Shown here piece after piece: positions 1 to 8,088 of a DNA stretch of 20,875 bases (the stretch's first letter is position 1; each line of letters starts with the position of its first letter). The position numbers and the translations under genes are program-made. The DNA comes from Lentisphaerota bacterium (GTDB taxonomy: Bacteria; Verrucomicrobiota; Kiritimatiellia; RFP12; UBA3636). The notes beneath the pieces were generated by a model, which saw nothing but the letters and a program-made list of their open reading frames with translations, did not search any database and was not told the origin of the DNA. Location of the stretch: assembly GCA_022837245.1 (NCBI GenBank), contig JALHHX010000021.1, positions 1 to 20,875 of the forward strand, read 5' to 3'.

Positions 1-1570
1 AGTCCACAAGATTGGCGAGCATCTGGAAAAAGTATTGCTGGCGCTCGGCGCTGCAGGCGGCGTCGATTTCATGGAAGAAATCCTGCTGTAGATAGACGCT
101 GTCCACAAGTTCGCTCTTGAGGTATTCCACGAAGTCTTCAGTCGAGGTGCCTTCTTCGCCGACGACCTTCATCATCTGCGAGACTTCATTGCCTCGGTGC
201 AGGTTTTCCCTTACTTTGGCCACTAGGGCCGTGTCGCAGATGCCGGAGTATTTGCTCCAGGAATCAAGGGGATCGATAGCAGGATAGCGGCGGGCGTCCG
301 AACGTGCGCGGGAGAGGCCGAGGAAAGCGCCTACGACCTTGATGGTGCCCTGGGTCACGGGTTCGTCGAAGTTGCCGCCTGCGGGAGAGACCGCGCCACC
401 AATAGTGACTGATCCTATAGATCCGTCGTTCAGACGGACGCGGCCCGCGCGTTCGTAGAACGACGCGATCACGCTCTCAAGGTACGCCGGGAAGGCTTCC
501 TCGCCGGGGATCTCTTCCAGACGTCCGGAAGTTTCGCGCAGCGCCTGTGCCCAGCGGGATGTGGAGTCGGCCAAAAGCAGCACGTCGAGACCCATCTGCC
601 TGTAATATCCGGCGAGCGTGGCGGCGGTGTAGACGGATGCCTCACGCGCCGCGACTGGCATTGACGAGGTGTTGCAAATTATGATTGTACGGTCCATTAG
701 CGAACGGCCGGTGCGAGGATCTTCTAGCTGCGGAAATTCGCGCAGCATCTCCACCACTTCGCCGGCGCGTTCGCCGCATGCCGCGTATATCACTATATCA
801 ACTTGTGCAAGGCGGCTCATGGACTGCTGCAGCACAGTCTTGCCGGCGCCGAACGGGCCGGGTATGCAGTACGTTCCACCGAGTGCGACAGGAAAGAAAG
901 TGTCGATCGAGCGGGTCTGCGTAACCATCGTCTTCTCAGGAGCTAGACGCTCGGCATAGCTTGTAATCGGCACCTTCACAGGCCAGCGCTGCAACATCGT
1001 CACCTTTGTCTCATTGCCGTTTTCATCGGCCACTATGGCTACTATGTCTTCAATTGTGTAGCTTCCTGCCGGTGCAATTGATTCAACCGTCTGGCGGCCT
1101 TTAAGCGCGAACGGCACCATTATGCGGTGCTCGAACATGCCCTCCGGCACAGTGCCCAACGAATCCCCGGCGATCACGGTGTCTCCTGGTTTTGCCTTTG
1201 GCGTGAAATCCCATTTGACGCCGCGCGGCAGCGCATGAATGTACTTGCCACGTTGCAGGAAGAATCCGAAGTTTTCCGCCAGGTCGGGAAGAGGGTTCTG
1301 GAGTCCGTCGAAAATCTGTTTAAGCAGCCCGGGGCCCAGCTCGACGGACAGCAGCTCTCCAGTGTATTCGACTTCCGTGCCGGCGGCTATGGCGGATGTG
1401 TCCTCGAACACTTGCATGTCTGCAAGGCGGCCTCGGATTCGCACGATTTCCGACATGAGTGACAGGTCGCCTAATTTTACGTATCCGACCTCGTTAAGCG
1501 CCACGGCTCCATCGAATTCCACCGTGATCATGTTCCCGTTTACGCCTGTGATGATGCCTTTTGTTGTCAT
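1..1570 (-). CDS. atpA: V/A-type ATPase catalytic subunit A (3' end cut by window edge)
   Basis: This is the catalytic, ATP-binding subunit of a V/A-type rotary ATPase, acting in the cytoplasmic V1 head to couple ATP hydrolysis or synthesis to ion movement across the inner membrane. Reading the minus strand from the ATG at 1570 gives 523 codons open to the window edge; family members are about 580-590 residues, so roughly the last 60 are missing. The N-terminal beta-barrel (MTTKGIITGVNGNMITVEFD) is followed by the A-subunit bulge domain and the P-loop GPFGAGKTV at about residues 238-246. Later come the ERAGEV stretch and LLLADSTSRWAQALRE, both typical of A subunits and not of F-type beta. It lies 49 bp after the DUF2764 gene in the same direction. 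The ribosome-binding site is weak (GGAA about 13 bases upstream), so translation may depend on the upstream gene. The family call is very secure. Confidence 0.96.
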   Translation of the reverse strand, partial: MTTKGIITGVNGNMITVEFDGAVALNEVGYVKLGDLSLMSEIVRIRGRLADMQVFEDTSAIAAGTEVEYTGELLSVELGPGLLKQIFDGLQNPLPDLAENFGFFLQRGKYIHALPRGVKWDFTPKAKPGDTVIAGDSLGTVPEGMFEHRIMVPFALKGRQTVESIAPAGSYTIEDIVAIVADENGNETKVTMLQRWPVKVPITSYAERLAPEKTMVTQTRSIDTFFPVALGGTYCIPGPFGAGKTVLQQSMSRLAQVDIVIYAACGERAGEVVEMLREFPQLEDPRTGRSLMDRTIIICNTSSMPVAAREASVYTAATLAGYYRQMGLDVLLLADSTSRWAQALRETSGRLEEIPGEEAFPAYLESVIASFYERAGRVRLNDGSIGSVTIGGAVSPAGGNFDEPVTQGTIKVVGAFLGLSRARSDARRYPAIDPLDSWSKYSGICDTALVAKVRENLHRGNEVSQMMKVVGEEGTSTEDFVEYLKSELVDSVYLQQDFFHEIDAACSAERQQYFFQMLANLVD

Positions 1571-1619
1571 ATTGCAAGTCTTATTCCAGATTAAAAATCA
1601 ACGCCCCGTGCCTACGCGA

Positions 1620-2153
1620 CTATACTTCCGGCCGCGCTTCCGTGCGGACCAAGCCACGCAGCCTTTCCGAGCCCTTCTCCGCGTCGGCGGAGGCGATTGC
1701 GTTTAGTATGCTTAGTTTGATGGAGTAGGCCATGAGGTACTCCACCGAAAAATTATCGAATCCCGCGATGTCCTCCACCTTCGTCCAACGCAGCTTCGCA
1801 AGTGCCAGTTCGCGCTTCATGGGGTCGCCCTCCTGAAAGGCGCTGGCGACGGCGTTTTCCACGAAAACTTCGATGCCTGTCTGTGGACGCGTCCACTTGG
1901 CGGCGTCCGCCGCCGTCCCAGTGCGCACTGCTCGCTGGCGCACCACTGCGTTGCGGATCATCGCATCGCAGTTGCGCCACGCAAGTACAAACCCATTGCG
2001 GGTTTCACCATTGTCGAGCAACGCCGCCAATGCCGCGTAGTCCGTCCCGGTCATCGCCTCCGCGCAAAGCGCTCTAAACGCATCCACCGTCATTGGCGGC
2101 GGCGCGTTGAAGCCGAGCATCGGCAAAGAGGCTGCGAAAAAGTGGTAGCTCAT
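1620..2153 (-). CDS. V-type ATPase-associated DUF2764 protein
   Basis: This is a 177-residue protein. Its N-terminus (MSYHFFAASLPMLGFNAPPP) matches my recollection of the DUF2764 family, which sits between subunits E and A in V-ATPase operons of Bacteroidetes, Chlamydiae, spirochaetes and PVC bacteria. It probably takes the structural place of the C/d-type stalk subunit linking the V1 head to the membrane rotor; that role is inferred from gene order and is not proven by the sequence. No signal peptide or membrane segment is visible, and the rest looks helical and soluble. The ATG overlaps the stop codon of the upstream subunit E gene (ATGA at 2150-2153), a sign of translational coupling. The subunit A gene follows 49 bp downstream. 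Confidence 0.85.
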   Translation of the reverse strand: MSYHFFAASLPMLGFNAPPPMTVDAFRALCAEAMTGTDYAALAALLDNGETRNGFVLAWRNCDAMIRNAVVRQRAVRTGTAADAAKWTRPQTGIEVFVENAVASAFQEGDPMKRELALAKLRWTKVEDIAGFDNFSVEYLMAYSIKLSILNAIASADAEKGSERLRGLVRTEARPEV

Positions 2154-2767
2154 TTCTGCGGCTGCGGGAAAATCAATTTGGTGAGCGCTGGACGCAAAAT
2201 GCGGCTCATGGCAACCATTATCGCCTTGTCGGTGAAGTCGTGCTCCACGCGTCCGTCCGCGAGCATAACGCGTATTCCGCTCTTGACGTCGCTGTCAGCC
2301 GTGATCTTCAGACCACCATTGACGGCGCCCGCGAGTTTTGCCCTCGCATATTCGGCGAGCGCTTTCGCCTGGTCGGGAGCCACCAGCACTTCCATGCCGC
2401 CGGCAGCATCGGGCGATTCGGCGAAAGCCTTGACCGCCGATCCTAGGAAGTCCTGCAGAAAATCGCCCTTGAGATTGTCGGACACGTCCTTGAGGAGGAC
2501 GCGCTCCATTGTTTGCAGCACAGCCTGCCCGACGCCCAGGACGACATCGCGCGCGGCCTGTTTGACCGCCTGCTCGGAGCGTTGGCGGAACACCTCCGCG
2601 TCTGTCTCCGCCTTTTCGCGCAGCTCGGCGCATTGTTTTTCCGCCTCTGCCAATTTGCGTTCCGCTGCCTTTTCCGCGTTCTTAAGTATGGACTCGGCTT
2701 TCATGTTAGCCTTGTCCACACCATCTGACTGGATTTTCTCCAAAAGCGATTGTAGTTCTTCTGCCAT
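2150..2767 (-). CDS. atpE: V-type ATPase subunit E
   Basis: This is the peripheral-stalk subunit E of the V/A-type ATPase, which tethers the catalytic head to the membrane sector. The product is 205 residues. The N-terminal half (about residues 5-85) is a long charged helix rich in Ala, Glu and Lys (for example KNAEKAAERKLAEAEKQ), the coiled coil expected for subunit E. The C-terminal half is the globular E domain. I chose the ATG at 2767 over one 16 codons upstream because a strong Shine-Dalgarno run (GGAGGGAGGGAG, minus strand, 2775-2786) lies 7 bases before it, and the extra residues are not family-like. It is the first gene of the operon E, DUF2764, A, and shares 4 bp with the next gene. 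In this operon type the symbol denotes the V-type E subunit, not the F-type c subunit. Confidence 0.93.
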   Translation of the reverse strand: MAEELQSLLEKIQSDGVDKANMKAESILKNAEKAAERKLAEAEKQCAELREKAETDAEVFRQRSEQAVKQAARDVVLGVGQAVLQTMERVLLKDVSDNLKGDFLQDFLGSAVKAFAESPDAAGGMEVLVAPDQAKALAEYARAKLAGAVNGGLKITADSDVKSGIRVMLADGRVEHDFTDKAIMVAMSRILRPALTKLIFPQPQK

Positions 2768-2816
2768 TGTGATGCTCCCTCCCTCCGCTTCTTCGCGGTA
2801 AAACGATAAAGCCAAA

Positions 2817-2845
2817 ATTTTCGCATATTAAGGCTGCCGTGTCAA
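2817..2845 (-). promoter_or_regulatory. Putative sigma70-like promoter of the V-ATPase operon
   Basis: On the minus strand a perfect TTGACA (-35, 2840-2845) is followed after 17 bp by GAAAAT (-10, 2817-2822, 4 of 6 matches). The predicted start near 2810 gives a leader of about 40 bases ahead of the strong ribosome-binding site of subunit E. The -35 is convincing and the -10 only fair. Confidence 0.45.
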
Positions 2846-2901
2846 ACAATTCCCAGTTGCCTCATAATTGAAAAAACAAACTGCCACCTTTACAGGTTTG
2901 G

Positions 2902-2910
2902 TGATATACT
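2902..2910 (+). promoter_or_regulatory. Putative extended -10 promoter of the waaC-like gene
   Basis: TGATATACT gives an extended -10 (TG-N plus TATACT at 2905-2910) with no good -35 at 16-18 bp. The predicted start near 2917 leaves about 35 bases of leader. The 10-mer TTACAGGTTT sits at 2890-2899, exactly 5 bp upstream of the -10, and the same arrangement occurs before the giant gene at 8331-8351. Confidence 0.45.
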
Positions 2911-2951
2911 GTGGCGCCGTGTCAGGAAAGAAGTAGACCAACATCTGTACT

Positions 2952-3950
2952 ATGGAAGAAAAACAGCAAATTCTCATTGTAAAGCTCAGCTCGCTTGGCG
3001 ACGTGCTCCACGCGCTCCCCGCTGTCGCGGAGCTAAAGCGCCAGCTCCGGGGCGAGATCCACTGGGCGGTTCAACCGGGGTTTTCCAGTCTCGTCGGATG
3101 CTTTTCGTGCGTGGACAAGGTTATAGAAGTGCCGCGTCCAGGATTCAATCGCGCATATTCTGCCGCACTGTGTCAAATCCGCTCCACGGAGTACGACATG
3201 GTTGTGGATTTCCAAGGACTGCTCAAGAGCGCCATCATCGCCCGCGCCGCGCGCGCTCCGAGACGCATTGGCCCATCCTTCGCCCGCGAAGGCTCGAAGT
3301 TTTTCTACCATGAGCTCGCCGGGAGCGAAAACAAAAACCGCCATGCGATTGAGGAGTGTTTGGACGTCATCAGCCACCTGGGGCTTGAGATGCCATCGAA
3401 GCCGAGCTTCCCAATGAAGGTGCCGGATATTGATCTCGACGCCCTGATGGCCGAACTCCCATGCCGCGGGCCTCGAATTGCGATAGCGCCATGCTCCCGC
3501 TGGGAAAGCAAAAACTGGCCCGAGGAGCATTTTGCGGAGCTGCTCGGGAGCATCGTCAGTGGGCACGATGCGCGCGTCTGCTTCATCGGAGGGCGGGGGG
3601 ATGCGGAGACCGCCCAGCGAATAATCAACGCTTCAGGCGTCAAGGCCGTCAATTTCTGCGGCCGTCATTCGATCGTCGAATCACTCGGCGTGCTGGCGAA
3701 GTGCGACGCGCTCGTGTCGAACGATTCCGGTCCGATGCACATGGCTGTTGCTCTTGGCGTAAAAAGCGTCGTGCCGTTCGGCTCCACGCTCCCGGAGCGA
3801 ACCGGCCCATACGGTCCCGGGCACGTCCCGCTGCGCGTGGCAGGGTGCCGACCCTGCCGCAAGCGCGTCTGTCCGAAGGGAACCAAAGCCTGCATTCGCG
3901 GCGTGACCCCGGCGATGGTGGAGGCTGCCCTCTTCGGAGCTTCCACGTGA
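2952..3950 (+). CDS. waaC: Lipopolysaccharide heptosyltransferase I-like glycosyltransferase (GT9)
   Basis: This is a glycosyltransferase family 9 enzyme, 332 residues, probably adding a heptose from an ADP-heptose donor to the inner core of LPS at the cytoplasmic face of the inner membrane. The N-terminus ILIVKLSSLGDVLHALPAV (residues 7-25) is the family's acceptor-side signature. VVDFQGLLKSAIIARAA follows, and NDSGPMHMAVALG (from N257) with the downstream GSTLPERTGPYG is the donor-site region. Near the C-terminus four cysteines (C299, C302, C307, C314) form a CxxC-x4-C-x6-C pattern that recurs in a subset of this family. No Shine-Dalgarno lies at the usual distance; the nearest, AGGAAAG, is about 20 bases up. 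The stop overlaps the next gene's start (GTGA). A related GT9 heptosyltransferase (WaaF or WaaQ type) is possible, so the symbol is tentative. Confidence 0.87.
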   Translation: MEEKQQILIVKLSSLGDVLHALPAVAELKRQLRGEIHWAVQPGFSSLVGCFSCVDKVIEVPRPGFNRAYSAALCQIRSTEYDMVVDFQGLLKSAIIARAARAPRRIGPSFAREGSKFFYHELAGSENKNRHAIEECLDVISHLGLEMPSKPSFPMKVPDIDLDALMAELPCRGPRIAIAPCSRWESKNWPEEHFAELLGSIVSGHDARVCFIGGRGDAETAQRIINASGVKAVNFCGRHSIVESLGVLAKCDALVSNDSGPMHMAVALGVKSVVPFGSTLPERTGPYGPGHVPLRVAGCRPCRKRVCPKGTKACIRGVTPAMVEAALFGAST

Positions 3951-5191
3951 CGGGGCGTTTTGATTCAATCATAGTCGGTGCCGGCGCCGCCGGGTTGACC
4001 GCGGCCGCGTTTTCCAGGGGACGGACGCTCGTGCTGGAGCGCCTTGCGAAGCCGGGTAGAAAGTTGCTTGCCACGGGGGGCGGGCGGTGCAATGTGACGC
4101 ATGATTCGAACGCCGTGGAGGTGATGGAGGCGTTCGGCAAACGCGGGCGGTTCGCAACAGATGCGTTGCGCGCGTGGGATCCCGGCGCCATACGCGCCTT
4201 CTTGGAAGACGGCGGCGTTGAGTGCGTGGTCGAGGCCGATGGATGTGTTTTCCCCCGCTCCGGAAAATCCTCGGATGTGCTAAATGTTTTCCTGGCTGCT
4301 GCCGAAGCCGCGGGTGCGCGGATCCGCTGCGGAGTCCGTGTGGTGCGTGTTGTGACCGATGACTCCGGCGGAGAGGTATGCGGCGTGGAAACCTCTGATG
4401 GCGAAATTTTCCATTCTCCCAAGGTGATCTTGGCCACAGGAGGCAAATGCCGTCCAGGGCTTGGCTCAGACGGTTCGGGTCTGGAAATCGCCAGTGCCCT
4501 GGGACTAGAGGTCGTTCCCGTTTATCCTGCGTTGGGATCGCTCGAAATTGCGGAAAAATGGGTGGGACGTTTGGCGGGAATTGGACTTCCGGATGCATCG
4601 CTGCGTATAGCCGGCAGGGGAGTGAAGCTTTTGGAAGCGCGTGGGCCGATACTCTTCACGCACAGGGGCCTGGGCGGCCCGGCGGTGTTGCAGATCTCCG
4701 GCGACGTGGCTCAAGCGCTCGTTGCCGGAGTCAATTTGGTGAGTGCAGAAGTGGCGTTTGTCGGCGGGCGTGACGCTTGCGGCTGGAGGGAGATATTCGA
4801 CGGATGGCGGCATGCCGGCGGCGCGAAAATTGTGCGCAACCTGCTCTCGGAGAGTCTTCCGAAGGCGCTTGCGGCGGAGCTGTGCGTCCTTGCGGGCGTG
4901 CCGGGAGCGCTTGTGGCGGCCAATCTTGGGCGCGAGCATGCACGGCGCCTCTCGGAGTTGTGTTCCGGGTGTCCGTTGACCATCACCGCCACAGATGGCT
5001 GGGACGCGGCGATGGTCACGCGCGGAGGCGTTGCCTTGAAAGAACTAAGCCCGCGCACCATGGAGAGTCTCAAAGTGCGCGGATTGCATTGCGTCGGCGA
5101 GTTGGTTGATTTGGACGCCCCGTGCGGCGGGTACAATCTTACCTGGGCCTTCGCCTCGGGGCGTCTAGCCGCGTCCGCGCTTGCGCGATAG
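3947..5191 (+). CDS. HI0933/YhiN-family NAD(P)/FAD-dependent oxidoreductase
   Basis: This is a cytoplasmic flavoprotein of the HI0933/YhiN (TIGR00275) family, 414 residues, close to the family norm of about 390-420. The FAD-binding GAGAAG is at residues 11-16. The family signature PGRKLLATGGGRCNVT spans residues 36-51, and the C-terminal FAD contact GGYNLTWAFASG lies near the end. The physiological substrate is unknown for most members. I chose the GTG at 3947 because it overlaps the upstream stop as GTGA, has CGGAG about 10 bases upstream, and starts right where homology begins; the open frame extends further upstream but that part is waaC read out of frame. Compared with relatives I remember, the helix after GAGAAG looks about three residues short (LTAAAFSRGRTLVLE). 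The last 27 bp overlap the converging branching-enzyme gene. Confidence 0.9.
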   Translation: MTGRFDSIIVGAGAAGLTAAAFSRGRTLVLERLAKPGRKLLATGGGRCNVTHDSNAVEVMEAFGKRGRFATDALRAWDPGAIRAFLEDGGVECVVEADGCVFPRSGKSSDVLNVFLAAAEAAGARIRCGVRVVRVVTDDSGGEVCGVETSDGEIFHSPKVILATGGKCRPGLGSDGSGLEIASALGLEVVPVYPALGSLEIAEKWVGRLAGIGLPDASLRIAGRGVKLLEARGPILFTHRGLGGPAVLQISGDVAQALVAGVNLVSAEVAFVGGRDACGWREIFDGWRHAGGAKIVRNLLSESLPKALAAELCVLAGVPGALVAANLGREHARRLSELCSGCPLTITATDGWDAAMVTRGGVALKELSPRTMESLKVRGLHCVGELVDLDAPCGGYNLTWAFASGRLAASALAR

Positions 5192-7189
5192 CACGATGGC
5201 CGTGCGGGCGGGGAGGTAAACGAAGATATTGTTGATTTCCTCCTTGCCCACTATTTCCGGCATGGAATAGAAGGTTTGCTCCTCCGCGATGCGGCCTTGC
5301 CCGCCGAACTTCTGCGAGTCGGTGCTGAGGCGGAGCTCATATGAGCCGGGAGGAACCAGTATGGGCCAGTCGGCATACGATTGCGTCCAGTGCAAGTTGA
5401 TGGCGATGATGAAATCGCCCCGGCTGAAGACGATGGTTTTGGCGCCGTTGTCGATTGACATTGCACGGATTTTGTTGCGCATGAAGTCGGGCTGCCGTGT
5501 TAAGAGCCTGATAAGCGCCTCGTCGAAATCGCCCAGCCATTCGTACTTGAGAGCCGGGTTGTCGCGGAGGCTCCACTGGCGGCGCGCGTAGTGGTACGAA
5601 TTGCCGTTGCCTTCGCGCGGGAAGTCGACCCATTCTGGGTGGCCAAACTCGTTGCCCATGAAGTTGAGGTAGCCGTGGCCAGCGGTGCCGAGCGTGGCGA
5701 GGCGCGCGATTTTGTGGATTGCGACGGCGCGTTCGATGGCGATGTTTTTATCCTCTTTGCGCATATCGGTGTAGATGGCGGGGCCGGCCATTTCGAAGAA
5801 GAACGTCTTGCCTCCCACGAGCGCTTGGTCGTGGCATTCCACGTAACTTATTGTTTGTTCGTCATCGCGGCGGTTCGTGAGCTCACTCCAGAGCCACGGC
5901 AGGTACCAGTCTTGGTCGGTGATGTCGCGCGCGAGCTTGCCCCAGGTTTCCGTGATGCCCATGGCGAGGCGCATGTCGAAGCCGGCGCCGCCTTCCTCGA
6001 CTGGCGCGGCGAGGCCGGGCATGCCGCTTATGTCCTCGGCAATCGTGATTGCGTCGGGGCGGACGGAATGCACTATCTTGTTCGCCAGCGCGAGGTATGT
6101 GTACGCGTCCTCGTCGACCGTGTAGTCGAAGTATTGACCGTAGTTCACGAAGTCGACGCCGAGGCCGTGGTGCAAGTACAGCATGCTCGTGATGCCGTCG
6201 AAACGGTAGCCGTCGAAGTGGAATTCATCGAGCCAGTAGCGGCAGTTGGAGAGCAGGAAGTGGAGCGTTGAAATGCGGCCGTAGTCGAAGCACGCGGAAT
6301 CCCACATCGGGTGGCGCCCGCGCTGCCCGGCGTGGAAATATATGTGGCTGGTGCCGTCGAAGCGGGCGATGCCCTCGTTCTCGTTCAGAACGGCGTGCGA
6401 GTGGATGAGATCCATGACGACGGCGATACCCATGCCGTGCGCCGCGTCGATGAGTTCTTTGAGTTCTTCGGGCGTTCCGAAGCGCGACGAGCATGCGAAG
6501 AAGTTGGACACCTGATACCCGAACGAACCGTAGTACGGGTGCTCCATGATGGCCATGAGTTGGATCGTGTTGTAGCCGGCCTTTGCTATGCGCGGAAGCG
6601 TTTTCTGGCGGAACTCCGTGTAAGTCCCCACCTTGGGCTCCTCCTGCGCCATTCCGATGTGGCATTCGTAGATCACGGGATCGCGGTCGGGCACTTTGAA
6701 CGATGTGTTCTTCCACTTATACGGCACGGGCGGGTTCCAGACTTGCGCCGCGAAGAGCTTTGTGCGGGGATCCTGCACCACGCGCCGGGCATATGATGGA
6801 ATGCGGCTTCCTCCGCCGCCTGTCCACTCCATTTCGAGGTGGTAATTCTGTCCGTGCCCGACGGCTGCCACCGGCATGAAAACCTCCCAGTCGCCATCGT
6901 CCGATATCCGTTCCAGCTTGTATTCGGGCTTGCGCTGCCAGTTGGAGAAATCGCCGACGAGCCAGATCCCCGTGGCGTTCGGCGCGTATTCGCGGAAAAC
7001 CCAGCCATTGCTAACGCGGTGCATGCCGTAGAATTCGTGCGCAGAGGCGAATCCGTCTAGGTTGTCGTTTTTCCGGCGGAGGCGTTTGTACATGGCCGCC
7101 GTTTTGTCGGCGCGCGCTTGTATGGCCGGCATGTAATCGCGGAGATAGGTGTCATCCGAAAGTTTGCGTAGATTTTTATCACGTATCAT
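5165..7189 (-). CDS. glgB: 1,4-alpha-glucan branching enzyme (GH13, eukaryote/Bacteroides type)
   Basis: This is a 674-residue glycogen branching enzyme that cuts alpha-1,4 chains and reattaches them by alpha-1,6 links in the cytoplasm. An N-terminal CBM48-type module (about residues 60-150, with NGWVFREYAPNATGIWLVGD) precedes a GH13 barrel. All three catalytic acids are present: nucleophile D331 in YRFDGITSMLYLHHG, acid/base E385 in ITIAEDISG, and D454 in VECHDQALVGGKT. NFMGNEFGHPEWVDFPREGN is the signature of the eukaryote-like GH13_8 branch rather than the E. coli GlgB branch. AGGAG lies 9 bases before the ATG. It follows the ABC ATPase gene by 17 bp on the same strand, so the two are probably cotranscribed. 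No other glycogen gene is in the window. The gene end overlaps the converging flavoprotein gene. Confidence 0.95.
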   Translation of the reverse strand: MIRDKNLRKLSDDTYLRDYMPAIQARADKTAAMYKRLRRKNDNLDGFASAHEFYGMHRVSNGWVFREYAPNATGIWLVGDFSNWQRKPEYKLERISDDGDWEVFMPVAAVGHGQNYHLEMEWTGGGGSRIPSYARRVVQDPRTKLFAAQVWNPPVPYKWKNTSFKVPDRDPVIYECHIGMAQEEPKVGTYTEFRQKTLPRIAKAGYNTIQLMAIMEHPYYGSFGYQVSNFFACSSRFGTPEELKELIDAAHGMGIAVVMDLIHSHAVLNENEGIARFDGTSHIYFHAGQRGRHPMWDSACFDYGRISTLHFLLSNCRYWLDEFHFDGYRFDGITSMLYLHHGLGVDFVNYGQYFDYTVDEDAYTYLALANKIVHSVRPDAITIAEDISGMPGLAAPVEEGGAGFDMRLAMGITETWGKLARDITDQDWYLPWLWSELTNRRDDEQTISYVECHDQALVGGKTFFFEMAGPAIYTDMRKEDKNIAIERAVAIHKIARLATLGTAGHGYLNFMGNEFGHPEWVDFPREGNGNSYHYARRQWSLRDNPALKYEWLGDFDEALIRLLTRQPDFMRNKIRAMSIDNGAKTIVFSRGDFIIAINLHWTQSYADWPILVPPGSYELRLSTDSQKFGGQGRIAEEQTFYSMPEIVGKEEINNIFVYLPARTAIVLSRKRGRG

Positions 7190-7206
7190 AACTGGATTCT
7201 CCTGTT

Positions 7207-8076
7207 TTATGTGTTGTGTTCCTGGGGCGAATGCTCGCCGCGGTGCGGCGCGGCGAGTTCCGAATCGAGTCTGCAGAAAAGGTGGTCAGGCTTGCTGTCT
7301 TTGATTAGCGAATACGCGTCTGACCCTTTCACCGGCACCAGCTCAGTGTGATCGTCCTCGCCTATGCGGTGCATGTCAACGCGTCGGTCCACGCAGATGA
7401 TGTGCGTTGCGTGCGCGATGACGACGCGCAGGTTGTGCGACACGATCACGATGGTCTTCGTTTCATTGAGTTCCTCGAACAGCTCGTAGAGCGAGCGCTC
7501 CGTTTCCGGATCCACGTTTGCCGTCGGCTCGTCGAGCAGGAGTACTTCCGGATCGGAGCAGAGTGCTTGCGCTATCAGTACGCGCTGGCGCTGACCGCCT
7601 GAGAGTTCAGAAAACAGGTTCCGGGAAAGCCCGTCGAGGCCGACCGCGTTGATCGCTTTCTCGGCTGCCCGCCTGTCCGCCCGGCGGAATCCCCCCAGCG
7701 TATGCGTGGCCGCGCGTCCCAGCATCACTGCCTCTGCCACGGTGATGGGGAAATCTGGGTCGAAATTGATCTGTTGCGGGACGAATCCTATGCGGGATCG
7801 GGAATCATCGGGGTTTTTGCCAAAAACCTTGATTTCGCCGAACCGCGGCTTAAGCGTCCCCAGCATCAACTTTAGCAGGGTCGTCTTTCCGCCACCGTTG
7901 GGACCCACCACCGCCACAAGGGACTTCGCGGGGATTTCAAACGAAACATTGTGCAGAACCTCGTGGTCGCCGTAGCAAAAACAAACATCGCTTACGGCGA
8001 CGACCACCTGGCCGGTCTCCGCCGTCTCCTTCCCGGCGTCTCCGCGCCTCCCAGAAGCAACGTTTGCTGAAATCAT
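7207..8076 (-). CDS. Zinc/manganese-type ABC transporter ATP-binding protein (orphan)
   Basis: This is a 289-residue ATPase of the metal-uptake (ZnuC/MntB-like) ABC family, expected to power a membrane permease with a binding protein. Seen in order: Walker A GPNGGGKTT (residues 58-66), Q-loop QQ (101-102), signature LSGGQ (158-162), Walker B VLLLDEP (178-184), D-loop NVDP and switch His 214 in IVSHN. The GPNGGGKT form and the FVPQQ...FPITVAEAVMLGR stretch favour the metal-ion subfamily. No permease or substrate-binding gene lies nearby; the next gene is the branching enzyme. A 23-residue N-terminal extension precedes the usual start of the fold, so a GTG near residue 24 with GGAG upstream is an alternative start. 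The ATG at 8076 has no ribosome-binding site, but a perfect TATAAT ends 6 bases before it, suggesting a leaderless message. The metal specificity is a guess. Confidence 0.87.
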   Translation of the reverse strand: MISANVASGRRGDAGKETAETGQVVVAVSDVCFCYGDHEVLHNVSFEIPAKSLVAVVGPNGGGKTTLLKLMLGTLKPRFGEIKVFGKNPDDSRSRIGFVPQQINFDPDFPITVAEAVMLGRAATHTLGGFRRADRRAAEKAINAVGLDGLSRNLFSELSGGQRQRVLIAQALCSDPEVLLLDEPTANVDPETERSLYELFEELNETKTIVIVSHNLRVVIAHATHIICVDRRVDMHRIGEDDHTELVPVKGSDAYSLIKDSKPDHLFCRLDSELAAPHRGEHSPQEHNT

Positions 8077-8082
8077 GGCGTG

Positions 8083-8088
8083 ATTATA
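8083..8088 (-). promoter_or_regulatory. Putative -10 box (TATAAT) for a leaderless ABC ATPase transcript
   Basis: The minus strand reads TATAAT, then CACGCC, then the ATG of the ABC gene at 8076. A transcript starting 7 bases after the -10 would begin at the A of the ATG. The -35 is poor at 16-18 bp spacing, which lowers confidence. Confidence 0.4.

Noticed and set aside
3461..3946. Upstream extension of the flavoprotein frame to 576 residues
   Set aside because: The extra part is waaC coding sequence read in another frame; family homology begins exactly at the GTG at 3947.
3649..4446. 265-codon minus-strand frame across the waaC/flavoprotein junction
   Set aside because: It is antisense to two well-supported genes, and its Arg/Pro/Ser-rich sequence is typical of a shadow frame.
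5591..6271. 226-codon plus-strand frame inside glgB
   Set aside because: It covers the catalytic region of the branching enzyme on the opposite strand; no independent evidence for a gene.
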